Of a stretch of 19,250 bases of DNA, positions 10,325-17,738 are shown in pieces (positions within the stretch are counted from its first letter, which is position 1; every line of letters starts with the position of its first letter). The DNA comes from Thiodiazotropha sp050305975 (GTDB lineage: Bacteria > Pseudomonadota > Gammaproteobacteria > Chromatiales > Chromatiaceae): contig JBNLGI010000039.1 in the NCBI GenBank assembly GCA_050305975.1, positions 1 through 19,250 on the forward strand, in the 5' to 3' direction. The notes below the pieces were generated by a model. That model saw only the letters and a list, made by a program, of their open reading frames with translations. It was not told where the DNA came from and made no database searches. Position numbers and translations under genes: made by a program.

Positions 10325-12349
10325 TCAGACTTTGAAACGCCCCACATGGGACTCCAGCTCCGAGGCCAACGCCTGCAGGGCATGGGTCGATTCACGCAGC
10401 GCCTCGCTGCTGCCGGAGGTCTGCACCGCGACCTGATTGATATTGACGATGCTCTGATCCACACCGACCACGGTCTCGTGCTGTACGTCGGTGGAGGTCG
10501 ATATCTCCTGATTCAGCTGCGCGATGGCGGCCATGGTTTCGGCAATCTGGTTCAGGCTGTCGCCCGCCTGCTGGGCCGGCTCCACACTGGCATTGGCGTG
10601 TTGATGGGCGTCCTGGATCACCGCGATGGCGTCTGCGGTACCCTGCTGCAGCTGAGCGATCATTTCCTGGATCTCGCTGATGGAGTCGTAGGTGCGGGCC
10701 GCCAGATTGCGCACCTCGTCTGCCACCACGGCGAAGCCGCGGCCCTGCTCGCCCGCCCGGGCGGCTTCGATCGCCGCGTTCAGGGCCAGCAGATTGGTCT
10801 GTTCCGAAATTCCGCGGATCACGTCGAGCACGCTCTCGATGGCCTGACTCCGCTCGCCGAGGCCGGTGATCACACTGGTGGCGCGATCGACCTCCTGGGC
10901 CACCAGGCGGATCTTCGCCACCATGTCGAGCACCACCTGTTTGCCGTTATCGCTCTCCCGGTCGGCCTCGCCGGCGCGTTGGGCGGCGCGGGTGGTGTTT
11001 TCGGTCACCTCGCGGAAACTGGCGGAGAGTTCGTTGATGGCGGTGGCCACCGATTCGACCTCCTGGCGCTGGGTCTCGACCTCCTGCCCGGTGCGTGTCG
11101 CCACCTCGGTGATCTGACCGGTGGTCGCCACCAGGCGGTGGGTGGAGACCTGCAGACCCGCCACCATCTCCCGCAGCTTGACCACAAACCGGTTGAAGGC
11201 GGTCGCCAGGTCGCCGATCTCGTCACGGCTCTTGATCTGCAGCTGCACCGTCAGATCGCCGTCGCCCTGGGAGATCGCCTCGAGTTGACCGCGAATCTCC
11301 CGGATCGGCACAGCGATAGCCCGTACAGTCAGCCAGTAGACGGGAATGGCGACCAGCGCGCCGATGGCGACCGCCAACAACAAAACCTGATAGCCGGTAG
11401 CCACAAGGCCGCCAAGCGCCTCTTTGTCCGACACCACCTTTTGCCGGATGCGCTGGTTGAGGCCCTCCCCGATCTGCATCAGCTCGTCGGCAGCCTGGGC
11501 ATACGCCCGGCGCACCGCCCTCACTTGACGATGATCTTCCATCACCGCCCGCAGCAGTTCCTGGTGACGCTGCATCAGACTGACCAGCGCCTGCTTGTAC
11601 TGCACGCCGGCGAACTCACCATTTTTCACCTCGCGTTCGAACAGGGCATCTTCACCGATGGTCTCGATGGCGTAGGCCAGATCGTCGCGCAGCAGATCGA
11701 TGCGGGAGAGTATCTCGCCCGCCTCCGCCGCCTCCTTGAAGCGGCGATAGAGCTCCAGCCGCGTCAACAGGGCCAGCTTGGCCTCACCGGCGGCATTGAT
11801 CGTAGCCCACCTCTCCTGTTCGTCGACCGCTTCCGCATTCCCATCGCTGTCGGCGTTCATGTCCTGGCGTAGCATCTCTTCACTGGAGATACGTTCCACA
11901 TCGACCAGAAAATCGAGAAAGCCGCCGCTGTTTCGGGTCAACGCCTGTTCATTCTGCAGGTAATCCCGATGCAGTCCGGTCAAACGTTCCCTGGAACCGC
12001 TGAAGGCCTGCATGCGGGCCTGCAGATCATCGAGCACGGCCGATTCCACCTGTCCGCTCGTCACCAGTCTGTCGAACGCCGCCTGGGCCTGGCGCTCCGC
12101 CTGCTGGATCGCTTCACTCTCCTCCGTGCCTCCCATGAGAAAGGCGTCGACAGCAATCAACTCTTTCTGCACGGCGCGAATGCCCGCTTCGGTGGTGGCC
12201 ATGGCGTCCCACACCGGTCCGGTGATATTGGACAGGGAGCTGGAGAGAGAGTTGATGATCCAGTAGCTGGTGCCACCCGTGACCAGCAGGACGAAGACCA
12301 AAGTCAGAAATCCGGCGCCGATCTTGGCGCCGACGTTGATTCGCCTCAT
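10325..12349 (-). CDS. methyl-accepting chemotaxis protein with large periplasmic sensor
   Basis: A 674-residue transmembrane chemoreceptor. In order: transmembrane helix about 10-32, a periplasmic all-helical sensor domain about 33-317, a second transmembrane helix about 318-341, a HAMP domain about 342-395, and a cytoplasmic signalling domain. The conserved hairpin tip is at about 514-550, including GEQGRGFAVVADEVR. The sensor, at about 285 residues, is too long for a single four-helix bundle and suits a helical bimodular (HBM) type; the ligand is unknown. An EF-hand-like loop, N165-x-D167-x-D169-G170 ... D176, lies in it. There is no C-terminal CheR-binding pentapeptide. The ATG at 12349 is preceded by AGGGGA at 6 bases; the frame is open far upstream, but that part is antisense to the next gene. 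A FliA-type promoter precedes it. Confidence 0.93.
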   Translation of the reverse strand: MRRINVGAKIGAGFLTLVFVLLVTGGTSYWIINSLSSSLSNITGPVWDAMATTEAGIRAVQKELIAVDAFLMGGTEESEAIQQAERQAQAAFDRLVTSGQVESAVLDDLQARMQAFSGSRERLTGLHRDYLQNEQALTRNSGGFLDFLVDVERISSEEMLRQDMNADSDGNAEAVDEQERWATINAAGEAKLALLTRLELYRRFKEAAEAGEILSRIDLLRDDLAYAIETIGEDALFEREVKNGEFAGVQYKQALVSLMQRHQELLRAVMEDHRQVRAVRRAYAQAADELMQIGEGLNQRIRQKVVSDKEALGGLVATGYQVLLLAVAIGALVAIPVYWLTVRAIAVPIREIRGQLEAISQGDGDLTVQLQIKSRDEIGDLATAFNRFVVKLREMVAGLQVSTHRLVATTGQITEVATRTGQEVETQRQEVESVATAINELSASFREVTENTTRAAQRAGEADRESDNGKQVVLDMVAKIRLVAQEVDRATSVITGLGERSQAIESVLDVIRGISEQTNLLALNAAIEAARAGEQGRGFAVVADEVRNLAARTYDSISEIQEMIAQLQQGTADAIAVIQDAHQHANASVEPAQQAGDSLNQIAETMAAIAQLNQEISTSTDVQHETVVGVDQSIVNINQVAVQTSGSSEALRESTHALQALASELESHVGRFKV

Positions 12350-12410
12350 GATTGTCCCCTGAATAATATGTTCGATGTCCATCCGCACATCAGGCGTGTG
12401 CTTCTTCAAC

Positions 12411-12437
12411 ATTTCGGCCTCAGCCTCAGTTCCTTTA
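12411..12437 (-). promoter_or_regulatory. sigma-28 (FliA) promoter of the chemoreceptor gene
   Basis: On the minus strand TAAAGGAA (12430-12437), an 11-base spacer and GCCGAAAT (12411-12418) fit the flagellar sigma consensus TAAAGTTT-N11-GCCGATAA. TAAAG and GCCGA are exact and the spacing is exact. The predicted leader is about 55 bases. It places the receptor in the late flagellar/chemotaxis regulon. Confidence 0.75.
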
Positions 12438-12484
12438 GAATCGCTCCAGAGCATCCGCCCCATTTCCCACCACAGGAACAGTCG

Positions 12485-12898
12485 ATGAGCCCCAGATTCA
12501 CCACCCCCCAAGAGGCCGAAGACGCCTACTACGACGCCATCGACAAACAGGACATCGAAGCCCTGATGGCGGTCTGGGAAGCGAGCGAAGAGGTGCTCTG
12601 CCTGCTGCCGATGATGCCGGCCCAGCGCGGCAGGACCGCCATTCGCAACGCCTGGTCCAGCCTGCTGCAGCCTGGGACCTCTCTGGACATCGAAGTCATC
12701 CACCTGAGCTGGATCGAGACGCCGGAGATCGCCATCCACCTGCTGGAGGAGCGGGTCAAGGTCCCCCAACAAGCCGAGGCGCAAGGGATCTACGCCAGCA
12801 ATATCTATCGCAAGGGCGAGCACGGCTGGCGCCTGCTGATGCACCAGAATTCGCCTACCCCGCCTCCCCCGGGATTGCAGATGCCGCAGGTGGGCTGA
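12485..12898 (+). CDS. SnoaL/NTF2-like protein (DUF4440 type)
   Basis: A 137-residue cytoplasmic protein with the small NTF2-like cone fold pattern. The helix EAEDAYYDAIDKQDIEALMAVW is followed by LLPMMPAQRGRTAIRNAWSSLL and then strands such as HGWRLLMHQNS. Members include isomerases, hydrolases and binding proteins, so no reaction can be named. The frame is open upstream, but ATG at 12485 is chosen for AGGAA at about 7 bases and for the typical length. It is divergent from the chemoreceptor and only 2 bases upstream of the thioesterase gene, so the two are certainly translated from one message. The C-terminus is proline-rich (SPTPPPPG). Confidence 0.85.
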   Translation: MSPRFTTPQEAEDAYYDAIDKQDIEALMAVWEASEEVLCLLPMMPAQRGRTAIRNAWSSLLQPGTSLDIEVIHLSWIETPEIAIHLLEERVKVPQQAEAQGIYASNIYRKGEHGWRLLMHQNSPTPPPPGLQMPQVG

Positions 12899-12900
12899 AC

Positions 12901-13251
12901 ATGGAGAACCACAAGCTCGTACTGCCCCAGCATCTCAACCACTACGGCTACCTCTTCGGCGGCAACCTGCTGAAGTGGGTCGACGAATATGCCTGGATCG
13001 CCGCCGTGCGCGACTACCCGGGGCGGCGTTTCGTCACCATCGGCATGAACCGGGTGGAGTTCCACCGCAGCGTGCGCGAGGGCGCCATCCTGCGCTTCGA
13101 CATCGTTCAGTGCCGCAAGGGCAATACCTCGGTGCAGTACGAGGCCAACGTCTTTTCGGAGGACCCGAAGAGCGGGCGGGAGGAGCGCATCTTCAATACC
13201 ACCATCACCTACGTCTGTCTCGACGACGAGGGACGCAAACTGGCGATTTGA
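12901..13251 (+). CDS. hotdog-fold acyl-CoA thioesterase
   Basis: A 116-residue protein of the YciA/BFIT-like acyl-CoA thioesterase group, which hydrolyses acyl-CoA to free acid and CoA. The signature N13-H-Y-G16-Y-L-F-G20-G21 ... W26-V-D28-E29 is the hotdog active-site helix region, with D28 the likely catalytic acid. The strand VTIGMNRVEFHRSVREGAIL is the matching second part. The length is that of a single hotdog domain, so it would work as a dimer or hexamer. The start codon follows the stop of the SnoaL-like gene after 2 bases, indicating translational coupling. The substrate chain length cannot be read from the sequence. Confidence 0.88.
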   Translation: MENHKLVLPQHLNHYGYLFGGNLLKWVDEYAWIAAVRDYPGRRFVTIGMNRVEFHRSVREGAILRFDIVQCRKGNTSVQYEANVFSEDPKSGREERIFNTTITYVCLDDEGRKLAI

Positions 13252-13302
13252 GTTTGTGGACGGAGAACCGCGATTGCGCTCTGCCCAAGCAAGGATCGAT
13301 GT

Positions 13303-13436
13303 GTAGGGTGCGGCTTGCCGCACCGATATAGCGGGGGCAATGCCTCGATCAATGGTGCGGCCAGCCGCACCCTACGGCATGGGGCAGTCCGGTGCGGCTC
13401 TTAAGGACAGGTTGGTGGGGCAGGGCCCCACCCTAC
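13303..13436. repeat. cluster of REP-like palindromes, both subtypes
   Basis: Three units lie in the convergent gap between the thioesterase gene and rmuC. Subtype A units are at 13303-13324 (GTAG first) and 13354-13375 (inverted, one mismatch), 29 bases apart. A subtype B unit is at 13414-13436. A half unit GGTGCGGC is at 13391-13398. Both genes end here, so the repeats would lie in the 3' ends of both transcripts. No conventional T-tailed terminator was seen in the gap. Confidence 0.85.
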
Positions 13437-13486
13437 ACTTCGATCCCGCTTGAGTCAGAAGAGATGGGGGACGGTTGGCGGACCCG

Positions 13487-15067
13487 TCACTCGCCGTCGG
13501 CATCCCCTGAGTCGGGCAACGCCGCCTTGCGGAAGACCGGCAGGTTAGGCCCCTGCTCCTCCTCCAGCTCCACCTTCTCGATCCTCTCGAAGCGGCTGCT
13601 TATCTTGCGCGCGGAGATATTGACGTCGCTGACGTCCTGGTGGGCCTGGCCGATGTGCTTGGCCAGGTTGTCCATGCGGCTCTTGAAGCGGCCGAAGTCC
13701 TTGGACAGGGCCCGCAGGTGGTCCTGGATGATGTGCACCTGTTCGCGGGTGGCGGCATCCTTGAGCACGGCGCGGGCGGTGGTGAGAATGGCCATCATGG
13801 TGGTGGGCGAGACCAGCCAGACTCGCTTGCGGAAGGCCTCCTCCACCAGTTCGGGGAAGTGGGCGTGGATCTCGGCGAAGACCGCCTCGGCGGGAATGAA
13901 CATGACCGCGCCGTCGGAGGTCTCGCCGGGGATGATGTAGCGCGCGGCGATATCCTCCATGTGCTTCTTGATGTCGGCGCGGAACTGGCGCTGGGCCTGC
14001 TGCCGGTCCGACTCGGCCAGGCTGTCGTCGAGCATGCGCTGGTAGGACTCCAGCGGGAACTTGGCGTCGATCACCACGTTGCCGGTGGGGTCGGGCAGGA
14101 ACAGCACGCAGTCGGCGCGGCGGCCGTTGCTCAGGGTGTGCTGCAGGGAGAAGCCCGACTCCGGCATCACGTTGCGCACCAGGGCCGACAGCTGCACCTC
14201 GCCGAAAGCGCCGCGGGAGCGCTTGTCGGCCAGCACCTCCTGCAGGCTGACCACGTTGCTGGAGAGCTCGGTGATCTTCTTCTGCGCCTCGTCGATGCGG
14301 GTCAGGTGGGTGAGCACCTGGGTGAAGGTCTCGGTGGTCTTCTCGAAGCCCTCGTTGAGGCGTTTCTCGACCTGGCCGCTGATCTCCTTCAGCCGCTGGT
14401 CGGTCGATTCGGTCAGCCCCTGCACCCGCTTGCCCAGGTCGTTGGCGTGCTGGTTGAGTGCCTCGGCCACCTGCTTGCGCACCTCGGCCATGCCCGACTG
14501 CAGGGTCTCCTGCTGCTGGCGCATCGTCTCCAGCTGACGCTCGTCGAAGGCCTCCCGGTGGCGTACCAATGAGTGCGCCAGGGACTCCCGCAGTTCACTG
14601 AGTTTCTCCTGTTGCGCCAGTCGCCCCTCGCCGAGGGTATCGGTGACGCTCTTTCTCAGGGCCTCGAACTGGGCCAGCAACTCCACCCGCAGGTTGCCGG
14701 CGTCAGCGGTCAGGTTTTGCTGCATCTCGCCGAAACGCCGCTCCAATCCCTGGTAGAGCTTGTCGGAGCGCTCGATCAGGTTTTGCTGCAAGGTGTGGAG
14801 CAGCCTCTGCTGGGCCAGCGCTCCACGGGCGATACGTTCGGAGAGGAGTTCCCGCAGCTCGACCTGATCCTGGGCGAAACGGCGCTCCTGCTCACGCAGC
14901 AGGGCCTCCAGCGCCTGATGACGGACCTCCAGCAGCGCCGCAATGCGCTGCTGTTCCTCGCGTGAACGGGCCAGCCAGACCAGCAGCCAGATGAGCAGAA
15001 GAAGCCCCGCCGCGACCAGAATCGCGATCAGCTGCTCTCCCGCGGACAGTTGCGCTAACCACTCCAT
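13487..15067 (-). CDS. rmuC: RmuC, DNA recombination protein
   Basis: A 526-residue RmuC-family protein, linked genetically to limiting inversions at short inverted repeats. One N-terminal membrane anchor (about 13-33) is followed by a long coiled-coil region (about 35-280) and a PD-(D/E)XK nuclease-like domain. The domain's key residues are visible: G289-E290 in RGAFGE, D319 in RRADCVLF, and D334-A-K336 in VVIDAKFPLESY. Nuclease activity is inferred from the fold. The protein is longer than E. coli RmuC (about 475 residues) because of the coiled coil. The start at 15067 gives the usual anchor, although no clear ribosome-binding site precedes it. It is divergent from mtaB across 230 bases that contain repeats. 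Confidence 0.95.
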   Translation of the reverse strand: MEWLAQLSAGEQLIAILVAAGLLLLIWLLVWLARSREEQQRIAALLEVRHQALEALLREQERRFAQDQVELRELLSERIARGALAQQRLLHTLQQNLIERSDKLYQGLERRFGEMQQNLTADAGNLRVELLAQFEALRKSVTDTLGEGRLAQQEKLSELRESLAHSLVRHREAFDERQLETMRQQQETLQSGMAEVRKQVAEALNQHANDLGKRVQGLTESTDQRLKEISGQVEKRLNEGFEKTTETFTQVLTHLTRIDEAQKKITELSSNVVSLQEVLADKRSRGAFGEVQLSALVRNVMPESGFSLQHTLSNGRRADCVLFLPDPTGNVVIDAKFPLESYQRMLDDSLAESDRQQAQRQFRADIKKHMEDIAARYIIPGETSDGAVMFIPAEAVFAEIHAHFPELVEEAFRKRVWLVSPTTMMAILTTARAVLKDAATREQVHIIQDHLRALSKDFGRFKSRMDNLAKHIGQAHQDVSDVNISARKISSRFERIEKVELEEEQGPNLPVFRKAALPDSGDADGE

Positions 15068-15169
15068 GGGGCGAACTATACCCCATCCAAAGGCTCAAAA
15101 CCCGAGCCTGTGGTTGCATTTATCGGCGGCAGTCTCTACCTTTCACGGCCTGGCCGGAAGCAGACCATC

Positions 15170-15275
15170 GGTGCGGCAAGCCGCACCCTACCAGGGCTTC
15201 TGGCGTAGGGTGGGGCCCTGCCCCACCGATTCAACCTCTGAAACAGGCAGCTGGTGGGGCAAGGCCCTACCCTAC
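15170..15275. repeat. three REP-like units with a mixed-subtype pair upstream of mtaB
   Basis: Units are at 15170-15191 (subtype A, inverted), 15205-15227 (subtype B, GTAG first) and 15253-15275 (a damaged subtype B, inverted, with three differences). They fill about half of the divergent rmuC-mtaB gap, and the last ends 22 bases before the mtaB start codon. The inward-facing pair combines an A and a B unit, so its two halves are imperfect complements. Confidence 0.85.
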
Positions 15276-15297
15276 CCGACGTTCGACATACGAGATC

Positions 15298-16578
15298 ATG
15301 CGCATCCATCTGAAAACCCTCGGCTGCCGCCTCAACGAGGCGGAACTGGAGACCTGGAGCCGCCAGTTCCAGGCCCAAGGGCATCGCATGACCAGCGACG
15401 CCGAGGAGGCCGATCTGCTGGTGGTCAACACCTGTGCCGTGACCGAGGAGGCGGTGCGCAAATCGCGCAAGCTGCTGAGCCGGGCCAGCCGCCAGAATCC
15501 GGATGCCCGGCTGGTGGTGAGCGGCTGTTACGCCTCACTCGACCCCAGCGCCATTTCCGCCGTGGAGGGCGTCGACCTGGTGATCGACAACCGGGACAAG
15601 GAGCGGCTGGTTGAGATCGTCAGCCGCGAACTCGATCTCACAACCATGCCCCAGGCGGCGATGGAACCCGACACCACCGGTCTGCTGGCGCGGGGTCGCC
15701 AGCGCGCCTTCATCAAGGTCCAGGACGGTTGCCGTTACCGCTGCAGTTACTGCATCGTCACCCTGGCCCGGGGCGAGGAGCGCAGCCGCCCGGCGGCCGA
15801 AGTGATCGAGGAGATCAACCGGCTGCACCGCGAAGGTATCCAGGAGGTGGTGCTGACCGGCGTGCATATCGGCGGCTACGGCAGCGACATCGGCAGCGAT
15901 ATCTCCAGCCTGATCCGTCAGGTATTGGCGGAGACCGGGATACCCCGCCTGCGCATCGGCTCCATCGAACCCTGGGACCTGCCGACCAGCTTCTGGTCCC
16001 TGTTCGACAACCCCCGCTTCATGCCCCATCTGCACCTGCCCCTGCAGAGCGGTTCGGACAGCGTGTTGAGGCGTATGTCCCGGCGCTGCCGCACAGACGA
16101 GTACCGGGAACTGATCCGCCAGGCCCGGGCCGAAGTCCCCGACTTCAACCTCACCACCGACATCATCGTCGGCTTCCCCGGCGAGAGCGAAGCCGAGTGG
16201 CAGCAGACCCTCGACTTCGTTGAGGAGATCGGCTTCGGCCACCTGCACATCTTCGCCTTCTCCCCCCGCCAGGGCACCAAGGCCGCCGGCCTGCCCGGTG
16301 CGGTGAGCCGGGAGATCAAAAGGCAGCGCAGTGAACGACTCCACCGGTTGGGTGAAAAGATGAAAGCGTCCACACTGGAAGGTTACATCGGACGCACCCT
16401 GCCGGTGCTGATAGAAGGCCCAAGCGAACAGGGCTGGGCGGGTTACACGCCCAATTTTCTGCGCGTCAGCCTGGAACCCGAAACGGAAACCTCTCTGGCA
16501 AACCAGATCGTTCAGGTCAAACTCTCCGGGCTTACGGAGGATGGACAACAGCTGACAGGACAGAGCGTCGAGGACTGA
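15298..16578 (+). CDS. mtaB: MtaB, tRNA t6A37 methylthiotransferase
   Basis: A 426-residue radical-SAM enzyme that converts t6A at position 37 of ANN-reading tRNAs to ms2t6A. The N-terminal methylthiotransferase domain has the three cluster cysteines C10 (KTLGCRLNE), C46 (VNTCAVTE) and C77 (VSGCYA). The radical-SAM cluster motif is C145-x3-C149-x2-C152 (DGCRYRCSYC). A TRAM-like RNA-binding region spans about 370-425. The pattern TLGCRLN and the lack of the MiaB-specific signature favour MtaB over MiaB and RimO. The ATG at 15298 has only a weak purine stretch before it (ACGAGATC), and a repeat unit ends 22 bases upstream. Confidence 0.94.
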   Translation: MRIHLKTLGCRLNEAELETWSRQFQAQGHRMTSDAEEADLLVVNTCAVTEEAVRKSRKLLSRASRQNPDARLVVSGCYASLDPSAISAVEGVDLVIDNRDKERLVEIVSRELDLTTMPQAAMEPDTTGLLARGRQRAFIKVQDGCRYRCSYCIVTLARGEERSRPAAEVIEEINRLHREGIQEVVLTGVHIGGYGSDIGSDISSLIRQVLAETGIPRLRIGSIEPWDLPTSFWSLFDNPRFMPHLHLPLQSGSDSVLRRMSRRCRTDEYRELIRQARAEVPDFNLTTDIIVGFPGESEAEWQQTLDFVEEIGFGHLHIFAFSPRQGTKAAGLPGAVSREIKRQRSERLHRLGEKMKASTLEGYIGRTLPVLIEGPSEQGWAGYTPNFLRVSLEPETETSLANQIVQVKLSGLTEDGQQLTGQSVED

Positions 16579-16640
16579 ACCCGAAGCCCCTGCACTTGAT
16601 TGACGTGGCTCATTGCTGGCGCCCCATACCTGAGTTATTT

Positions 16641-16669
16641 TTTCCAGGCTTTGTAGACAGGAATATTAT
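16641..16669 (+). promoter_or_regulatory. candidate sigma-70 promoter of the lipoprotein gene
   Basis: TTTCCA (16641-16646, 4 of 6), a 17-base spacer and TATTAT (16664-16669, 5 of 6) lie in a markedly A/T-rich patch of the mtaB-lipoprotein gap. The predicted start near 16676 gives a leader of about 20 bases that contains GGAGGG before the start codon. Confidence 0.45.
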
Positions 16670-16696
16670 TATTACAAACTATTGGAGGGTCGAATT

Positions 16697-17716
16697 ATGA
16701 ACACCACATCAAAATCAACTGCCATTTTGATCTCACTCCTGACCGCCCTGGTCCTGGCCGCCTGCGGTGGCGGGGGTGGTGGTGGTAGTTCCAGCATCGG
16801 CGTGCCGACCGCCGGCGTCAGCATCACCACCAGCAACGCCAAACCGGTCGGTGCCGCCGTGCTGGACTCTGTCGATACCGTCGAGGGATCAACCGCCGGG
16901 GTAGGCGTATTCACGGGTGTCTCGGTTGTATCCACAACGGATGGTTTCAACTATCCCGATTTTGTCGTAAGCCAACTGAACAAACTCCTGAGTCAGGACA
17001 TGCTCGTTGGCGGCGGTATCACTGGGGTTGCCATTTCAGAGACCTACTATTGCACTAGCGGTTCTTTCACTGTCACAGGTAACATCGCCAACGTTAACAC
17101 CCTGACTGCCGGCGACACGCTGACGATATCCTTCTCCAGCTGCAGTGACTCCGGCGTGGTCATCAACGGATCGATGACGATGACCTTCACTCAGGTCAGC
17201 GCGGGTTTTAACGGTTCCCCCCCCTTTACACTGGGTATCAATGTGGTGATGAACAATTTCAGCGTCAACGACGGGGGCTACGTCGCCACTGCTGACGGTG
17301 ACATGTCCATGCTCCTGTCCGTGGATGCTTCGGGCAACGAGAGCATGCAGCTGTCAGGCAGTACGCTTCGCTCCTCGGCCGGCGGCGAAGCGGAGCTGCT
17401 GACCAACTACGCCTATGACATGCTGTATAGCAGTTCGGGCGCTTACAGCGTGACCTTGCAGGGCACGCTGGCCAGCACCAAGATCGATGGATCCGTCTCC
17501 TATACAACCATCACCCCCTTCACGGGTAATGATTTCGTCGGCGCGGGCAACCCCACAGACGGAGAACTGCATATCACCACCAGCGCCGACAGTTCCCAGG
17601 CGTGGCTGATTGCGCAACCGGACGGGGTCAACGTCCAGATCGATATCGATACGGATGGCGACAATACGGTCGATGACACGATGATGACCACCTGGACGGA
17701 GCTGCAAAGTCTCTGA
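16697..17716 (+). CDS. lipoprotein of unknown function, beta-rich, with a Ca-loop-like motif
   Basis: A 339-residue protein with a lipoprotein signal: N-terminal MNTTSK, a hydrophobic core, and lipobox L20-A-A-C23. A run of seven glycines and three serines after the cysteine forms a flexible tether. The rest is rich in S, T, G and V and alternates like beta strands. Only two further cysteines occur, C119 and C149, which may form a disulfide. Near the C-terminus D316-x-D318-x-D320-G321 ... D327 resembles an EF-hand/dockerin-type calcium loop. I do not recognise a named family. ATG at 16697 is chosen because GGAGGG stands 7 bases upstream. The residue after the cysteine is glycine, so an outer-membrane destination is likely. 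The next gene follows after 22 bases. Confidence 0.85.
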   Translation: MNTTSKSTAILISLLTALVLAACGGGGGGGSSSIGVPTAGVSITTSNAKPVGAAVLDSVDTVEGSTAGVGVFTGVSVVSTTDGFNYPDFVVSQLNKLLSQDMLVGGGITGVAISETYYCTSGSFTVTGNIANVNTLTAGDTLTISFSSCSDSGVVINGSMTMTFTQVSAGFNGSPPFTLGINVVMNNFSVNDGGYVATADGDMSMLLSVDASGNESMQLSGSTLRSSAGGEAELLTNYAYDMLYSSSGAYSVTLQGTLASTKIDGSVSYTTITPFTGNDFVGAGNPTDGELHITTSADSSQAWLIAQPDGVNVQIDIDTDGDNTVDDTMMTTWTELQSL

Positions 17717-17738
17717 TCAGCCGGCTCAGCCAGCTTTG

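Noticed and set aside
12350..12844. Upstream extension of the chemoreceptor frame by 165 codons
   Set aside because: It runs antisense through the SnoaL-like gene, starts at GTG without a ribosome-binding site, and would place the signal anchor in the middle of the protein. The FliA promoter also lies inside it.
15071..15082. TATAGT just before rmuC as a full promoter
   Set aside because: No -35 box at 16-18 bases, and the start would fall almost on the ATG, giving a practically leaderless message. Noted only as a possibility.
13303..15275. Possible CRISPR or short tandem array formed by the repeats
   Set aside because: Units are palindromes in alternating orientation with irregular spacing and in separate gaps. 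There are no regular unique spacers and no cas genes.
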